From: Acidaminobacter sp964416305
GTDB taxonomy: Bacteria > Bacillota > Clostridia > Peptostreptococcales > Acidaminobacteraceae
DNA: 64,000 nucleotides
Direction of reading: 5' to 3'
Assembly: GCA_964416305.1 (NCBI GenBank)
Contig: CAYQDM010000014.1
Span: 1-64,000 of the forward strand
The stretch's first letter is position 1, and each line of letters opens with the position of its first letter. Of this stretch, positions 1 through 7,818 are shown piece after piece. The translations under genes and the position numbers were made by a program. The notes under the pieces are model-generated. The model did not search any database. It saw only the letters and a program-made list of their open reading frames with translations, and was not told the DNA's origin.

Positions 1-548
1 TACGGTGGTGTGAGAGGACGGCTACTCAATTAATGGGTAGCCTCCTACTCGATTGGTGGAGTAAGAGGGTGGAGAAAGAGGGAGGAGTAAGAGGGTGGAG
101 AAGATGCGGGGAACTGCAATGAATAAGGTGTCGAACCGTAAGCTTCCAGTAGAAGTCGGATCAAACACCATCATCAACCTACCGTGTTGTAAGTAATATA
201 TAAAAAGCATAACATATAATGGGAAAAACGACATGGGCCATGTGGTTTCGCCATTTATAAATGTAAAATAATGGCTGAAAAGGGCGGACTCATGATCAAA
301 AATGACCAATTTAGCGAAGTGGGGGTGCAAAACGACAAAATTCGAGTTTTTTGGAAGGCGAGTGGGGTAATTGGCCATATAAACCGCTAAAAATGGGGAA
401 TGGCCGACAAAAATAGGATCTCCAAAAGACAATCTGCACAACGCAAAAACATACATATAATAACAATTATTACTAATATTTGTATGCTGTTTAATGCATT
501 TACCACAAGAAACCTAGTATTTCCCAGCAGATGCCTGAAGACGCATGG
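1..548. other. Gene-free left edge with short direct repeats
   Basis: I see no convincing gene here. The longest open frame lies on the minus strand (22-456), has no ribosome binding site and resembles no family I know. Positions 58-76 and 84-102 are two identical 19-base direct copies beginning GGAGTAAGAGG, repeating with a 26-base period. The stretch 290-420 holds loosely repeated phrases such as AAAAATGACCAATTTAG and AAAAATGGGGAATGG, which look like the non-coding flank of a decayed insertion element, but no transposase or terminal inverted repeat is visible. Confidence 0.4.
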
Positions 549-588
549 TTGATAAAAAGTAACAGTGTGATATAATCGGGTCACTGTT
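549..588 (+). promoter_or_regulatory. Promoter with flanking operator-like inverted repeat
   Basis: A -35 box TTGATA (549-554) and a -10 box TATAAT (571-576) are separated by 16 bases, 85 bases ahead of the lytic transglycosylase. AACAGTG (561-567) and CACTGTT (582-588) form a 7-bp inverted repeat around the -10 box, as expected of a repressor operator. The regulator is unknown. Confidence 0.6.
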
Positions 589-660
589 AAATCTGAGCGT
601 GTGTCCTATGAAGATGACCCGGATTTGATGTTGATCATAGATATTCCATATGTTTGAAAG

Positions 661-1416
661 GTGTTGAACCAATACATGTCTGGTTATAGAGAGGTGTTCG
701 CCACCGCGCTGGGTCTTTTGATCACGTGGTCTGCGGCGCTGACAGGTGGGCCTGCCCATCTAAATAACGAGGGACGTATTCTGGGATCTTTGTTGACAAC
801 TTCGGCACAGGATATCCAAATTGAAGCCGCGTCCATTGAAGACGAAGTCGATTTTGAAGCCGCCAACCGCCTATATGCGGTCATGGCGAATCAAGTGGAT
901 GAGGCTATACAGTTTGAAGATCCTGAGACGCTTACCTTAAAAAAATTACAGCAAAAGGCAGAGGCGATTGCAGAACAGACTCCGCTGGACCTTGAAACCT
1001 CGCAAGTCGTTGTCGACTACGCGACGCAGTTTGGTCTGAAGCCATCCCTGATTCTGGCAATCATCGAGACAGAAAGCAATTTTAACCCCACTGAGGTAGG
1101 AACCCATCAAGACCGGGGGCTGATGCAGATCATCCCACCCACTGAAAAGTGGCTGGCCAAAGATATGGGCCACGAGATCGGACTTGAATACAACCCAAAG
1201 AGAATTTTTGAACCAGAATACAACATAGGACTGGCAGCGACTTATTTGGCGTTTCTGAAGGATTCCTACGGTGACAATTTTCACCGCATCCTTTCGGAGT
1301 ACAACCGCGGACCGTATAACCTGGCGCGTTACTTTCAGCGCAACGGGACTTACGCGACGGGCTATTCCAAAAAAGTCCTGAAGCTGGAGGCGAAATACGT
1401 CGCTTTCAACGATTAG
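661..1416 (+). CDS. Membrane-anchored lytic transglycosylase (SLT domain)
   Basis: Predicted lytic transglycosylase that cleaves the glycan strand of peptidoglycan outside the membrane, forming 1,6-anhydromuramyl ends. The 251-residue product has one N-terminal hydrophobic segment (about residues 11-28), a polar linker to about residue 110, and a C-terminal SLT (goose-lysozyme-like) domain. The catalytic glutamate is E138 in the ES-x-x-NP signature (TESNFNP), followed by GLMQI at 153-157 and the substrate-groove motif SEYNRGP. The GTG at 661 follows a weak GAAAG; TTG at 664 or ATG at 676 are alternatives. It is a single-gene unit: its own promoter lies upstream and a terminator follows. The family is clear; whether the protein acts in cell-wall turnover or in assembly of an envelope machine cannot be told. 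Confidence 0.85.
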   Translation: MLNQYMSGYREVFATALGLLITWSAALTGGPAHLNNEGRILGSLLTTSAQDIQIEAASIEDEVDFEAANRLYAVMANQVDEAIQFEDPETLTLKKLQQKAEAIAEQTPLDLETSQVVVDYATQFGLKPSLILAIIETESNFNPTEVGTHQDRGLMQIIPPTEKWLAKDMGHEIGLEYNPKRIFEPEYNIGLAATYLAFLKDSYGDNFHRILSEYNRGPYNLARYFQRNGTYATGYSKKVLKLEAKYVAFND

Positions 1417-1458
1417 CGCCAGTCTCCCCGTGTACTTTCGAGTACGTCAAGCGCATAC

Positions 1459-1512
1459 AAAAAAATCCCCTGCAGCAGCGACCATAAATGTCGGCGTGGA
1501 CAGGGGATTTTT
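1459..1512. terminator. Bidirectional rho-independent terminator
   Basis: AAAAATCCCCTG (1461-1472) pairs with CAGGGGATTTTT (1501-1512). An inner CGAC/GTCG pair closes part of the long loop. A-run and T-run flank the stem, so it can work in both directions, ending the transglycosylase transcript and the opposing helicase transcript. Confidence 0.8.
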
Positions 1513-1556
1513 GCGTTCTGGGGCAGGTTCGAAAAAAGCTTCTATAAAAGAGGTCT

Positions 1557-1610
1557 GCCGATGGTCTCGGTCCGAACGACTTGTCATTTGTGACTTGGGT
1601 GACCATCGGC
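1557..1610. repeat. 10-bp inverted repeat containing GCCGATGG
   Basis: GCCGATGGTC (1557-1566) and GACCATCGGC (1601-1610) are perfect inverted arms around a 34-base loop, just downstream of the helicase stop on the minus strand. Read on the minus strand a loose T-rich stretch follows, so it may add to termination. The core GCCGATGG recurs in other intergenic places of this window. Confidence 0.5.
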
Positions 1611-1630
1611 TAAAAAAGCGTTTTTAGGGG

Positions 1631-4036
1631 TCATTCATGGCTCCAAAAGGTCTTCAGCTCACCGGCCAATGCCTCGGGAGAATGCAGTGTCACGGCGTGG
1701 GACCATTCCGGTGGGAACAATTTGCGGTATCTGGCATGGGTGAAGCGGTCGTCGACGAGGAGGACGACACCTCGGTCCGTCTCCGTGCGGATGACTCTTC
1801 CGGCAGCCTGGAGGACCTTGTTCATGCCCGGGAACTGATAGGCGAACCCGAAGCCGTCGCCTGTGTTCACCTCATAAAAGTCTTTGAGCAAATCGTTTTC
1901 ATAATGGAGCTGTGGGAGCCCGACGCCGACCACTATGACGCCGCTGAGCCTGTCCCCGGTGAGGTCTATGCCTTCGGAAAACAGGCCCCCGAGGACCGCA
2001 AACACGACGCGGCTCTGTCGGGGTATAACGTCAAAACTCTTGATAAAGGCTGCGCGCTGGGCGTCATCCATACTCTGCTGCTGAACATCCACGGTGAGGC
2101 CGGCATCCGGGTCTGTACCATCATAGATGCCTTGAAGCAAAGCCTGGAAGTCGGAAAGGACCAGCCGCAAATAATCATAGGATGGGAAGAAGACGAGGTA
2201 GTGTCCCGGTCGGCCGGCGGTGGCGACGGTATGAATGAGTTCCGCCAGACGGGCGGTTGTCTGAAGGCGGTCCTTATAGCGCGTCGACAGAGCGCTGTAC
2301 ACGTAGAGGCCTAGGTGGGACTGCTCAAAAGGCGAGGGCAGCCGCAGGCAAAGATCCTCCGTGCTTCCCCCGGAAACATCCCGAAAATAGGGCAGCGGAT
2401 GCAGTGTCGCTGAGAACAGCACGGCGGCTTTTCCCTTGGAGAGGGCATCGTTCAGTAGGCGCTTCGGATGCAGGCAGAATAGCTTGACCTGAAGCTCGTT
2501 TTTCTGGGATTCCGTATAGGTGATGAAGTCCGGCCCGTAAAGCTCGGAAATCCTGAGAAAGCCGAGGACTTCAAAGTAAAATTCGAGCAGCTCATCTTTG
2601 AGCTCGGGGTCTATGCTGCTCTTTTCGGATTTTGCCAGGAACTTCTGGGCGGTTTCTTCGAAGCGCCTCAGGCTGGCCAGGAGTGATTCCGGCATGTCTT
2701 CACAGGTGGTGTAGCGCCGGTCCGCCGCCTCTTTTTTGAGGGCGACCAGCTGGGTGTTGATTTTGTCCATGGCCCGGCTGACGGTGGGCGCCGGCTTTTT
2801 CAGACGCTTTTTAAGATCCATAACCGCGGTCTTTTGAAGGCTCGCGGAATACATCTCCCTGGCCCGGTCCACCAGATGGTGGGCTTCGTCTACAAGGAAG
2901 ACGTAACTGGCGCCAAGGTCCACATCGAAAAACCGCTTAAGACTGACGCGGGGATCGAAGACATAATTGTAATCGCAGAGCACGAGATCCGCCCAAAGCG
3001 TCAGATCCAGAGCCATTTCAAAGGGGCAGACCCGGTGGCGCGCGGCTATGTCGCCAATGCTTTCCCTGGACAGAATATCATGGCTTTCCAGGGCTTCCAT
3101 AAGGGCGTCGTTGATTCTGTCGTAGTGGCCTTTGGCGTAGAGGCAGTCCTCCGGTTTGCAGGAGGGCTTGTCCAGAAAGCAGATTTTTTCCTTAGCTGTC
3201 AGAACCACGGATTTGAGTCTGAGGCCGCCTGCACTGAGCAGAGAGAGGGCGTCAGCTGCGACAGCCTGGGTCGTGGTGCGGGCGGTGAGATAGAAGAGTT
3301 TGTCCGCGTGGTTCAGTCCCAGGGCTTTGATAGTCGGAAACAGAGTGGACATGGTTTTTCCGGTGCCGGTCGGCGCTTGGACAAACATTCTGCCACCTGT
3401 TAGAATAGTCTTATAGATGCGGACCGCGAGTTCTCTTTGACCGGTTCTGTAGGCCGGATAAGGGAAAGCGGAGGCTGCAATGGAGGCGTTGCGCAGGTCG
3501 CGCCAGGCGCGCTGCCATTTGATCCACTTTAGATAGCGCTGAATCAGGTCTTCCATGAAGTCGCAAAGTTCCTGACTGGTCATGCGCTTATCGAACTGCA
3601 GGATTTCCTCGGTTTCGGCGTGAATATAGGTCAGCCGTATGCCCAGGTCAAGGCTGCCGTGGATCAGTCCTTCCGTCGAGAGGATGTAGGCGTAGCACTG
3701 TGCCTGTGCCCAGTGAAGGGGACGGTCATCTTCCTTGAGCCGATCCAGAGGCGTCAGTGTGCTTTTGATTTCCTCGACGAAGGTGGTGCCGCCCTCCTCA
3801 AAGATCCCATCGGCACGGCCTTCCAGCCTAAGCTGGATGCCATCCCGGGTGAGTTGAACGGCAAGAGGCACCTCCGCCTGATAATCCGTGTCTTTGCTGC
3901 GCTGTACCTTCTGGTGAAGTCGGGTGCCTTCCTGGGCGCGAACGCTGGACTTAAAAGAGGCGTCCAGGTCGCCGCTGCGCAGGGTAAACTCCACGAGTTC
4001 CCGGACGGAAACCTTTAAGACTGCGGCGGTTGACAT
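1631..4036 (-). CDS. Cas4-like nuclease / Fe-S superfamily 2 helicase fusion (DinG/XPD-like)
   Basis: Predicted 801-residue DNA helicase with a fused PD-(D/E)XK nuclease domain. The N-terminal part shows the nuclease signature: GRADG with D76, then VEEIK with E89 and K91, and a QxxxY motif (QCYAY, about 113-117), as in Cas4 and RecB nucleases. The helicase has Walker A APTGTGKT (K227), the box DEAH at 383-386, and motif VI near QAAGRVIR. Four cysteines, C286, C293, C298 and C337, sit between motifs I and II as in the XPD/DinG 4Fe-4S domain. I chose the ATG at 4036 because AGGGAGGTG lies just before it; upstream in-frame codons have no such site. It stands alone, divergent from the glycosyltransferase genes. 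A role in DNA repair or degradation of damaged or foreign DNA is inferred from the family. Confidence 0.88.
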   Translation of the reverse strand: MSTAAVLKVSVRELVEFTLRSGDLDASFKSSVRAQEGTRLHQKVQRSKDTDYQAEVPLAVQLTRDGIQLRLEGRADGIFEEGGTTFVEEIKSTLTPLDRLKEDDRPLHWAQAQCYAYILSTEGLIHGSLDLGIRLTYIHAETEEILQFDKRMTSQELCDFMEDLIQRYLKWIKWQRAWRDLRNASIAASAFPYPAYRTGQRELAVRIYKTILTGGRMFVQAPTGTGKTMSTLFPTIKALGLNHADKLFYLTARTTTQAVAADALSLLSAGGLRLKSVVLTAKEKICFLDKPSCKPEDCLYAKGHYDRINDALMEALESHDILSRESIGDIAARHRVCPFEMALDLTLWADLVLCDYNYVFDPRVSLKRFFDVDLGASYVFLVDEAHHLVDRAREMYSASLQKTAVMDLKKRLKKPAPTVSRAMDKINTQLVALKKEAADRRYTTCEDMPESLLASLRRFEETAQKFLAKSEKSSIDPELKDELLEFYFEVLGFLRISELYGPDFITYTESQKNELQVKLFCLHPKRLLNDALSKGKAAVLFSATLHPLPYFRDVSGGSTEDLCLRLPSPFEQSHLGLYVYSALSTRYKDRLQTTARLAELIHTVATAGRPGHYLVFFPSYDYLRLVLSDFQALLQGIYDGTDPDAGLTVDVQQQSMDDAQRAAFIKSFDVIPRQSRVVFAVLGGLFSEGIDLTGDRLSGVIVVGVGLPQLHYENDLLKDFYEVNTGDGFGFAYQFPGMNKVLQAAGRVIRTETDRGVVLLVDDRFTHARYRKLFPPEWSHAVTLHSPEALAGELKTFWSHE

Positions 4037-4205
4037 GAAAACACCTCCCTGGCGGTTGAAGCAAGCTTGATCGCTTTTGAATTGACCTTTTTCATTATAA
4101 CATGGAAGCGGGTGTCTGCGGCTATACCTATTGAACCGATCTTCCACCCGCCCGCCGCCGTCTTCTTACGTCACCCATCCCCCACTACAAGGAGGCTCGT
4201 TCACA

Positions 4206-5420
4206 TTGAAAATCATCTTTGGCATGATCACCCGACAGCTTACAGACCCCGGGCCGATTGTCGCTTTTCTCAGCAACGCTGCCCGCCATCAGCAAAAGAT
4301 TGAACGCGTCATAGTCTCCGTGTCGGGCGAGATCGACCCCGCGGCGGTCCGCGCCATTGAAGCCCATGCGCCTCTGGAGGTGATCGATCTGAACCGTCCG
4401 GAAGCCAGAATGGCGGAACTGGTCGAGCTTGGCTTGACAGAAGCAGAAGCGTCGGCTTTGTTCAGCCATTCCATTTTCGGCCTCAGCGGACGCATGCCTT
4501 ACGGCCCAAACCGCAACGGCGTGATCCTCTCGGCCATCAAAGCGGGCGGAGACGTCCTCTTCTTCGCGGATTCGGATGTGGCGCCGGTGCTCCTCAGCGG
4601 GCGCCCGAGCTGTCATTATTTTGAAGAGGCGGATGTGTTTGGCTGCCATCTGTCAGCTCTGAAAGATTCAGGTCTGCCGATGGTTGGGGTCACCACCAGC
4701 GACTATTCAGGCTATTATATTATTCCGCCCATGTCATTTGAAGGCATCGACATTTTTCTGGAAGGCCTTCAAAAGGAAGGCACCTTGGACTTTGTCCGAC
4801 ACTCCAGTCAGCATCATGCACTGACTTTTGATGCCGGAGCGGCCAGACGGCCTTTTTCGACGGACAAAATCCTCGGGGGCAATGTCTGCATGCGGCTGGA
4901 GATTTTCAGGGAGTGTCTGCCTTTTTTTTCGACGGCCTATAACTTCGGGGGTGAGTGGTGGCTCACCCGCGGAGAGGATACGCTGCTTGGAAAATCCTTG
5001 GCGGCCAGTGGAAAATGGAAAGTTGTTGATATTGATCTGAGGCTGTTTCACGACACCTTTGACAATTTCCCAGAGGTGCCTGATCTATTAAGTGACGAAG
5101 GGATTCGGGATCGTTTTTATACGACTTGCCTGGGATGGATCGGACGGAATCCCATTCTCAATGCCCTGGACGGCAAGGATGCGGCGGCCATTTCCAACCG
5201 GCAAATTGAATGTCTGTCGCGCAGTGTTGACGCAGCGGCAGCCTATTTTGGCGATGACAGATTTTTAAACCTTCCTGAGGCTGCAAGAGCAGCAATAGAG
5301 CAGCTGCCATCCGCCCTGGAAGCTTACAAGTCCCTTCAGCGGCTCTGGCCCAAAGCAGTGGAGGGCGCCTGGCGGCTTGGGCATGGTGAAAGAGCAGAGT
5401 CGGGAGGCGTGATGTTATGA
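4206..5420 (+). CDS. Probable GT-A type glycosyltransferase
   Basis: The 404-residue product looks like a sugar transferase of the GT-A fold, though I do not recognise the exact family. An alternating strand/helix N-terminus is followed by LFFADSDVAP, whose DSD matches the metal and nucleotide-sugar binding DxD motif, and by GGEWWLTRGEDTLLG near residue 260, resembling the acceptor-side GED motif of processive transferases. No membrane segment is visible, so it should be cytosolic. The TTG at 4206 is preferred because AAGGAGG (about 4189-4194) sits 11 bases ahead. Its stop overlaps the next start in ATGTTATGA, so the two transferases are translationally coupled. Together with galU this suggests synthesis of a glucosylated lipid, storage or compatible-solute glycan (inference). 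Confidence 0.6.
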   Translation: MKIIFGMITRQLTDPGPIVAFLSNAARHQQKIERVIVSVSGEIDPAAVRAIEAHAPLEVIDLNRPEARMAELVELGLTEAEASALFSHSIFGLSGRMPYGPNRNGVILSAIKAGGDVLFFADSDVAPVLLSGRPSCHYFEEADVFGCHLSALKDSGLPMVGVTTSDYSGYYIIPPMSFEGIDIFLEGLQKEGTLDFVRHSSQHHALTFDAGAARRPFSTDKILGGNVCMRLEIFRECLPFFSTAYNFGGEWWLTRGEDTLLGKSLAASGKWKVVDIDLRLFHDTFDNFPEVPDLLSDEGIRDRFYTTCLGWIGRNPILNALDGKDAAAISNRQIECLSRSVDAAAAYFGDDRFLNLPEAARAAIEQLPSALEAYKSLQRLWPKAVEGAWRLGHGERAESGGVML

Positions 5421-6676
5421 CGTCCGGTTTAAAGACATGGAAGGCTATAAAGCTGCTTCTGATCAACCATTTTCCGCTGGAAGGATCCGGCAGCGGGGTC
5501 TATGCCCGAAATCTAGCGAAAGCGCTGGTCGAGAGGGGGCACGAGGTTCAGGTGTTGGTACCGGAATACAGGCCCGTCGATACCTCGAGCGAGGGGTTCG
5601 TCACCCATACGGTGCTGTTTGAGGCAACGGGGGCGGACGGAGAACCATCGGCAAAAGCGGAACTCAAATTTCCTTTTCCGTGCTTTACAACGCATCCCAG
5701 AAGCCACTTCACCTTTTACGACATGGACGAGGGGCAGATTGAAGCCTACAGAGATGTCTTCAGAGATAGGCTTTCTGAAATTTTGAAAACCTTCGAACCC
5801 GAACTGATTCACGTGGGACATATCTGGGCGTTGGCGGACCTGGTCCGGGAAATGGGCCGTCCTTATGTGGTGACCTCCCATGGGACCGATCTCATGGGCT
5901 ACAGACGGGACCAGAGGTTCCGCAGCAGCGCTGTGAATGCCGCTGCGGGCGCTTGCCGGATCATCACCATTTCACGGCAGGCAGACGAGGACGTTCAAGC
6001 GGTCTTTGGTCTGACAGCAGCGCGTCGGACACTGATCTACAGCGGTTGTGACACGGGGCTCTTTCACAGGAATGTGCTTTCCGGAGAAGACCTGTTTAAG
6101 GGACTTGGGTTTGAAACACCCCCCAAATACGTCGTGTGCTTCACCGGAAAGCTGGTGTCTTTCAAGGGCGCGGATGTCCTGCTGGATGCCGCGGCCTTGT
6201 ATGAGCAGCGCCTTGGAGGCCAGGTGGCTACAATTATAGCCGGTGACGGGGTGCTGAAACCGGCACTGTTGGTTCAGGCGGAGGCATTAGGTTTGAAAGG
6301 GGTCCGGTTTGTGGGGCATCTGACTCAAGAAAAGCTGGCTGAGCTCTACAGTGTCTGCGACGTCTTTGCCATGCCCTCCAGGTCAGAGCCCTTTGGGCTC
6401 GCGGCTCTGGAAGCCATGGCTTGCGGACTGCCGGTGGTGGGAACCTCGGCCGGAGGATTGGACGATATAATTACGCCGGACGTAGGACGACTGGTTCCGG
6501 TGGACGACCCTATGGCTTTGGCGGAAGGGATTTTGGCGATTCTTGAGTTGGACGGGGCAGTAAAAAATGAGATGCGGCGGCGCTGCACCAGCCATGTTGA
6601 AACTCATTTCAGCTGGGCGGCGACCGCAGAACGCACAGAGCAGGTTTATCTGGAGTGTCTGGATTGGGAAGTTTGA
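5417..6676 (+). CDS. GT4-family glycosyltransferase
   Basis: A 419-residue GT-B fold retaining glycosyltransferase. The N-terminal domain has the acceptor-side glycine loop GSGSGVYARNLAKAL, and the C-terminal domain carries the hallmark EPFGLAALEAMACG (E-x7-E), which holds the nucleotide-sugar ribose and phosphates, followed by GTSAGGLDDI. No membrane segment is seen. ATG at 5417 overlaps the preceding stop, with GGGAGG nine bases ahead. Substrate cannot be read from sequence; the family transfers hexoses from UDP-, GDP- or ADP-sugars. Position between another transferase and galU makes UDP-glucose or a UDP-glucose-derived sugar a reasonable guess. Confidence 0.85.
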   Translation: MTSGLKTWKAIKLLLINHFPLEGSGSGVYARNLAKALVERGHEVQVLVPEYRPVDTSSEGFVTHTVLFEATGADGEPSAKAELKFPFPCFTTHPRSHFTFYDMDEGQIEAYRDVFRDRLSEILKTFEPELIHVGHIWALADLVREMGRPYVVTSHGTDLMGYRRDQRFRSSAVNAAAGACRIITISRQADEDVQAVFGLTAARRTLIYSGCDTGLFHRNVLSGEDLFKGLGFETPPKYVVCFTGKLVSFKGADVLLDAAALYEQRLGGQVATIIAGDGVLKPALLVQAEALGLKGVRFVGHLTQEKLAELYSVCDVFAMPSRSEPFGLAALEAMACGLPVVGTSAGGLDDIITPDVGRLVPVDDPMALAEGILAILELDGAVKNEMRRRCTSHVETHFSWAATAERTEQVYLECLDWEV

Positions 6677-6719
6677 TCCGGTGCTGCGAACGATATCAGG
6701 TAAATTTAACCAAATGCTG

Positions 6720-6747
6720 TTGAAAACCGCCTTGAAATGGGTATACT
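6720..6747 (+). promoter_or_regulatory. Promoter of galU
   Basis: TTGAAA (6720-6725) and TATACT (6742-6747) are spaced by 16 bases, about 80 bases ahead of galU. This would let galU be expressed independently of the two transferases. Confidence 0.6.
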
Positions 6748-6829
6748 TAGTATGACGAGCGCGCAGGTGTTATGAGGACGGCTTGCACTGCTGCATTTAC
6801 CATCACATTTGTTGACGGAGGTAAGAACA

Positions 6830-7699
6830 TTGAAAGTTAAAAAAGCGATTATTCCAGCTGCAGGCTATGGCACGCGGTTTCTGCCGGCGACAAAGTCCAT
6901 GCCTAAAGAGATGCTGACCATAGTTGACAGGCCGGCGATTCAGATCATAGTTGAAGAAGCCGTTGCTGCCGGTATAGAAGACATTTTGATTATTACAGGT
7001 CGTGGAAAAGATATGATTCAGGATCATTTTGACAACACCCCTGAACTCGAGGCAGTTCTCGAAAAGCAGAGCAAGACAGAGCTCCTTAAAATTGTTCAGG
7101 ATGTCTCCAATCTGGCGAATGTCCATTATGTCCGCCAGAAGGAAGCCCTTGGCCTCGGTCACGCCGTGCTTTGCGCAAAGACCTTTGTGGGCAATGAGCC
7201 CTTCGTGGTCATGCTGGGAGATGACATCGTTGACAGTGACATCCCCTGCACCAAGCAGCTGATCGACGCCTTTGAGACTTATCAGTGTTCCATAGTGGGC
7301 GTTCAGCCTGTGGACTGGTCCCAGGTGGATAAGTACGGGATTGTGGAGGTAGAGGAGATCAAAGACCGGGATCTCCGTGTCAGAGGTCTCGTTGAGAAGC
7401 CTGCACTGGATGAAGCGCCATCCAACTATGCCATCTTGGGGCGATATGTGTTGACGCCTGAAATATTTGACAAGCTCCAGAACACCAAGCCGGGCAAAAA
7501 TGGCGAAATTCAGTTGACGGACGCGCTCAGGGGTCTGCTGGAGGACCAGGGCATTGTAGCCCACAATTTTGAAGGCACCCGCTACGACACCGGCGACAAG
7601 CTGGGGTATCTCAAAGCCACTGTGGAAATGGGGCTGCGACACAGCGAAGTGAAGGATCGGTTCCGGGATTATCTCAAGAGTCTCGGTGAGTCACTATAA
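6830..7699 (+). CDS. galU: UTP-glucose-1-phosphate uridylyltransferase
   Basis: Makes UDP-glucose and pyrophosphate from UTP and glucose-1-phosphate in the cytosol, feeding cell-surface glycan synthesis. The 289-residue length and the N-terminal nucleotidyltransferase signature GYGTRFLPATKSMPKEM are typical of bacterial GalU/GtaB. VMLGDDIVD holds the metal-binding aspartates, LVEKP and the later GTRYDTGDKLGYL are also family marks. TTG at 6830 is chosen because GGAGGT (6817-6822) lies seven bases ahead; the upstream TTG at 6809 has no ribosome binding site. It follows the two glycosyltransferases and has its own promoter and a strong terminator. Confidence 0.95.
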   Translation: MKVKKAIIPAAGYGTRFLPATKSMPKEMLTIVDRPAIQIIVEEAVAAGIEDILIITGRGKDMIQDHFDNTPELEAVLEKQSKTELLKIVQDVSNLANVHYVRQKEALGLGHAVLCAKTFVGNEPFVVMLGDDIVDSDIPCTKQLIDAFETYQCSIVGVQPVDWSQVDKYGIVEVEEIKDRDLRVRGLVEKPALDEAPSNYAILGRYVLTPEIFDKLQNTKPGKNGEIQLTDALRGLLEDQGIVAHNFEGTRYDTGDKLGYLKATVEMGLRHSEVKDRFRDYLKSLGESL

Positions 7700-7703
7700 T
7701 CAT

Positions 7704-7749
7704 AAAAAGCAGAGGAAGACGGTGTTGATGCCGTCTTCCTCTGCTTTTT
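7704..7749. terminator. Strong bidirectional terminator
   Basis: Arms AAAAAGCAGAGGAAGACGG (7704-7722) and the exact complement ending CTCTGCTTTTT (7731-7749) enclose an eight-base loop. It separates galU from the convergent pepV gene. Confidence 0.9.
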
Positions 7750-7818
7750 GTGGTGGATCAGCTGCCGGTGATGGGTGTTGGCACAGCGCTGGCATTGTCC
7801 TTTTACATCCGGTATTCT

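Noticed and set aside
22..456. 144-residue open frame on the minus strand at the left edge
   Set aside because: No ribosome binding site, odd hydrophobic/aromatic composition and no recognisable domain; it spans the repeats, so it is most likely a chance frame.
4067..4147. N-terminal extensions of the helicase (from 4147) and the glycosyltransferase (from 4131) that would overlap
   Set aside because: Both extensions lack ribosome binding sites, while internal starts at 4036 and 4206 have strong ones.
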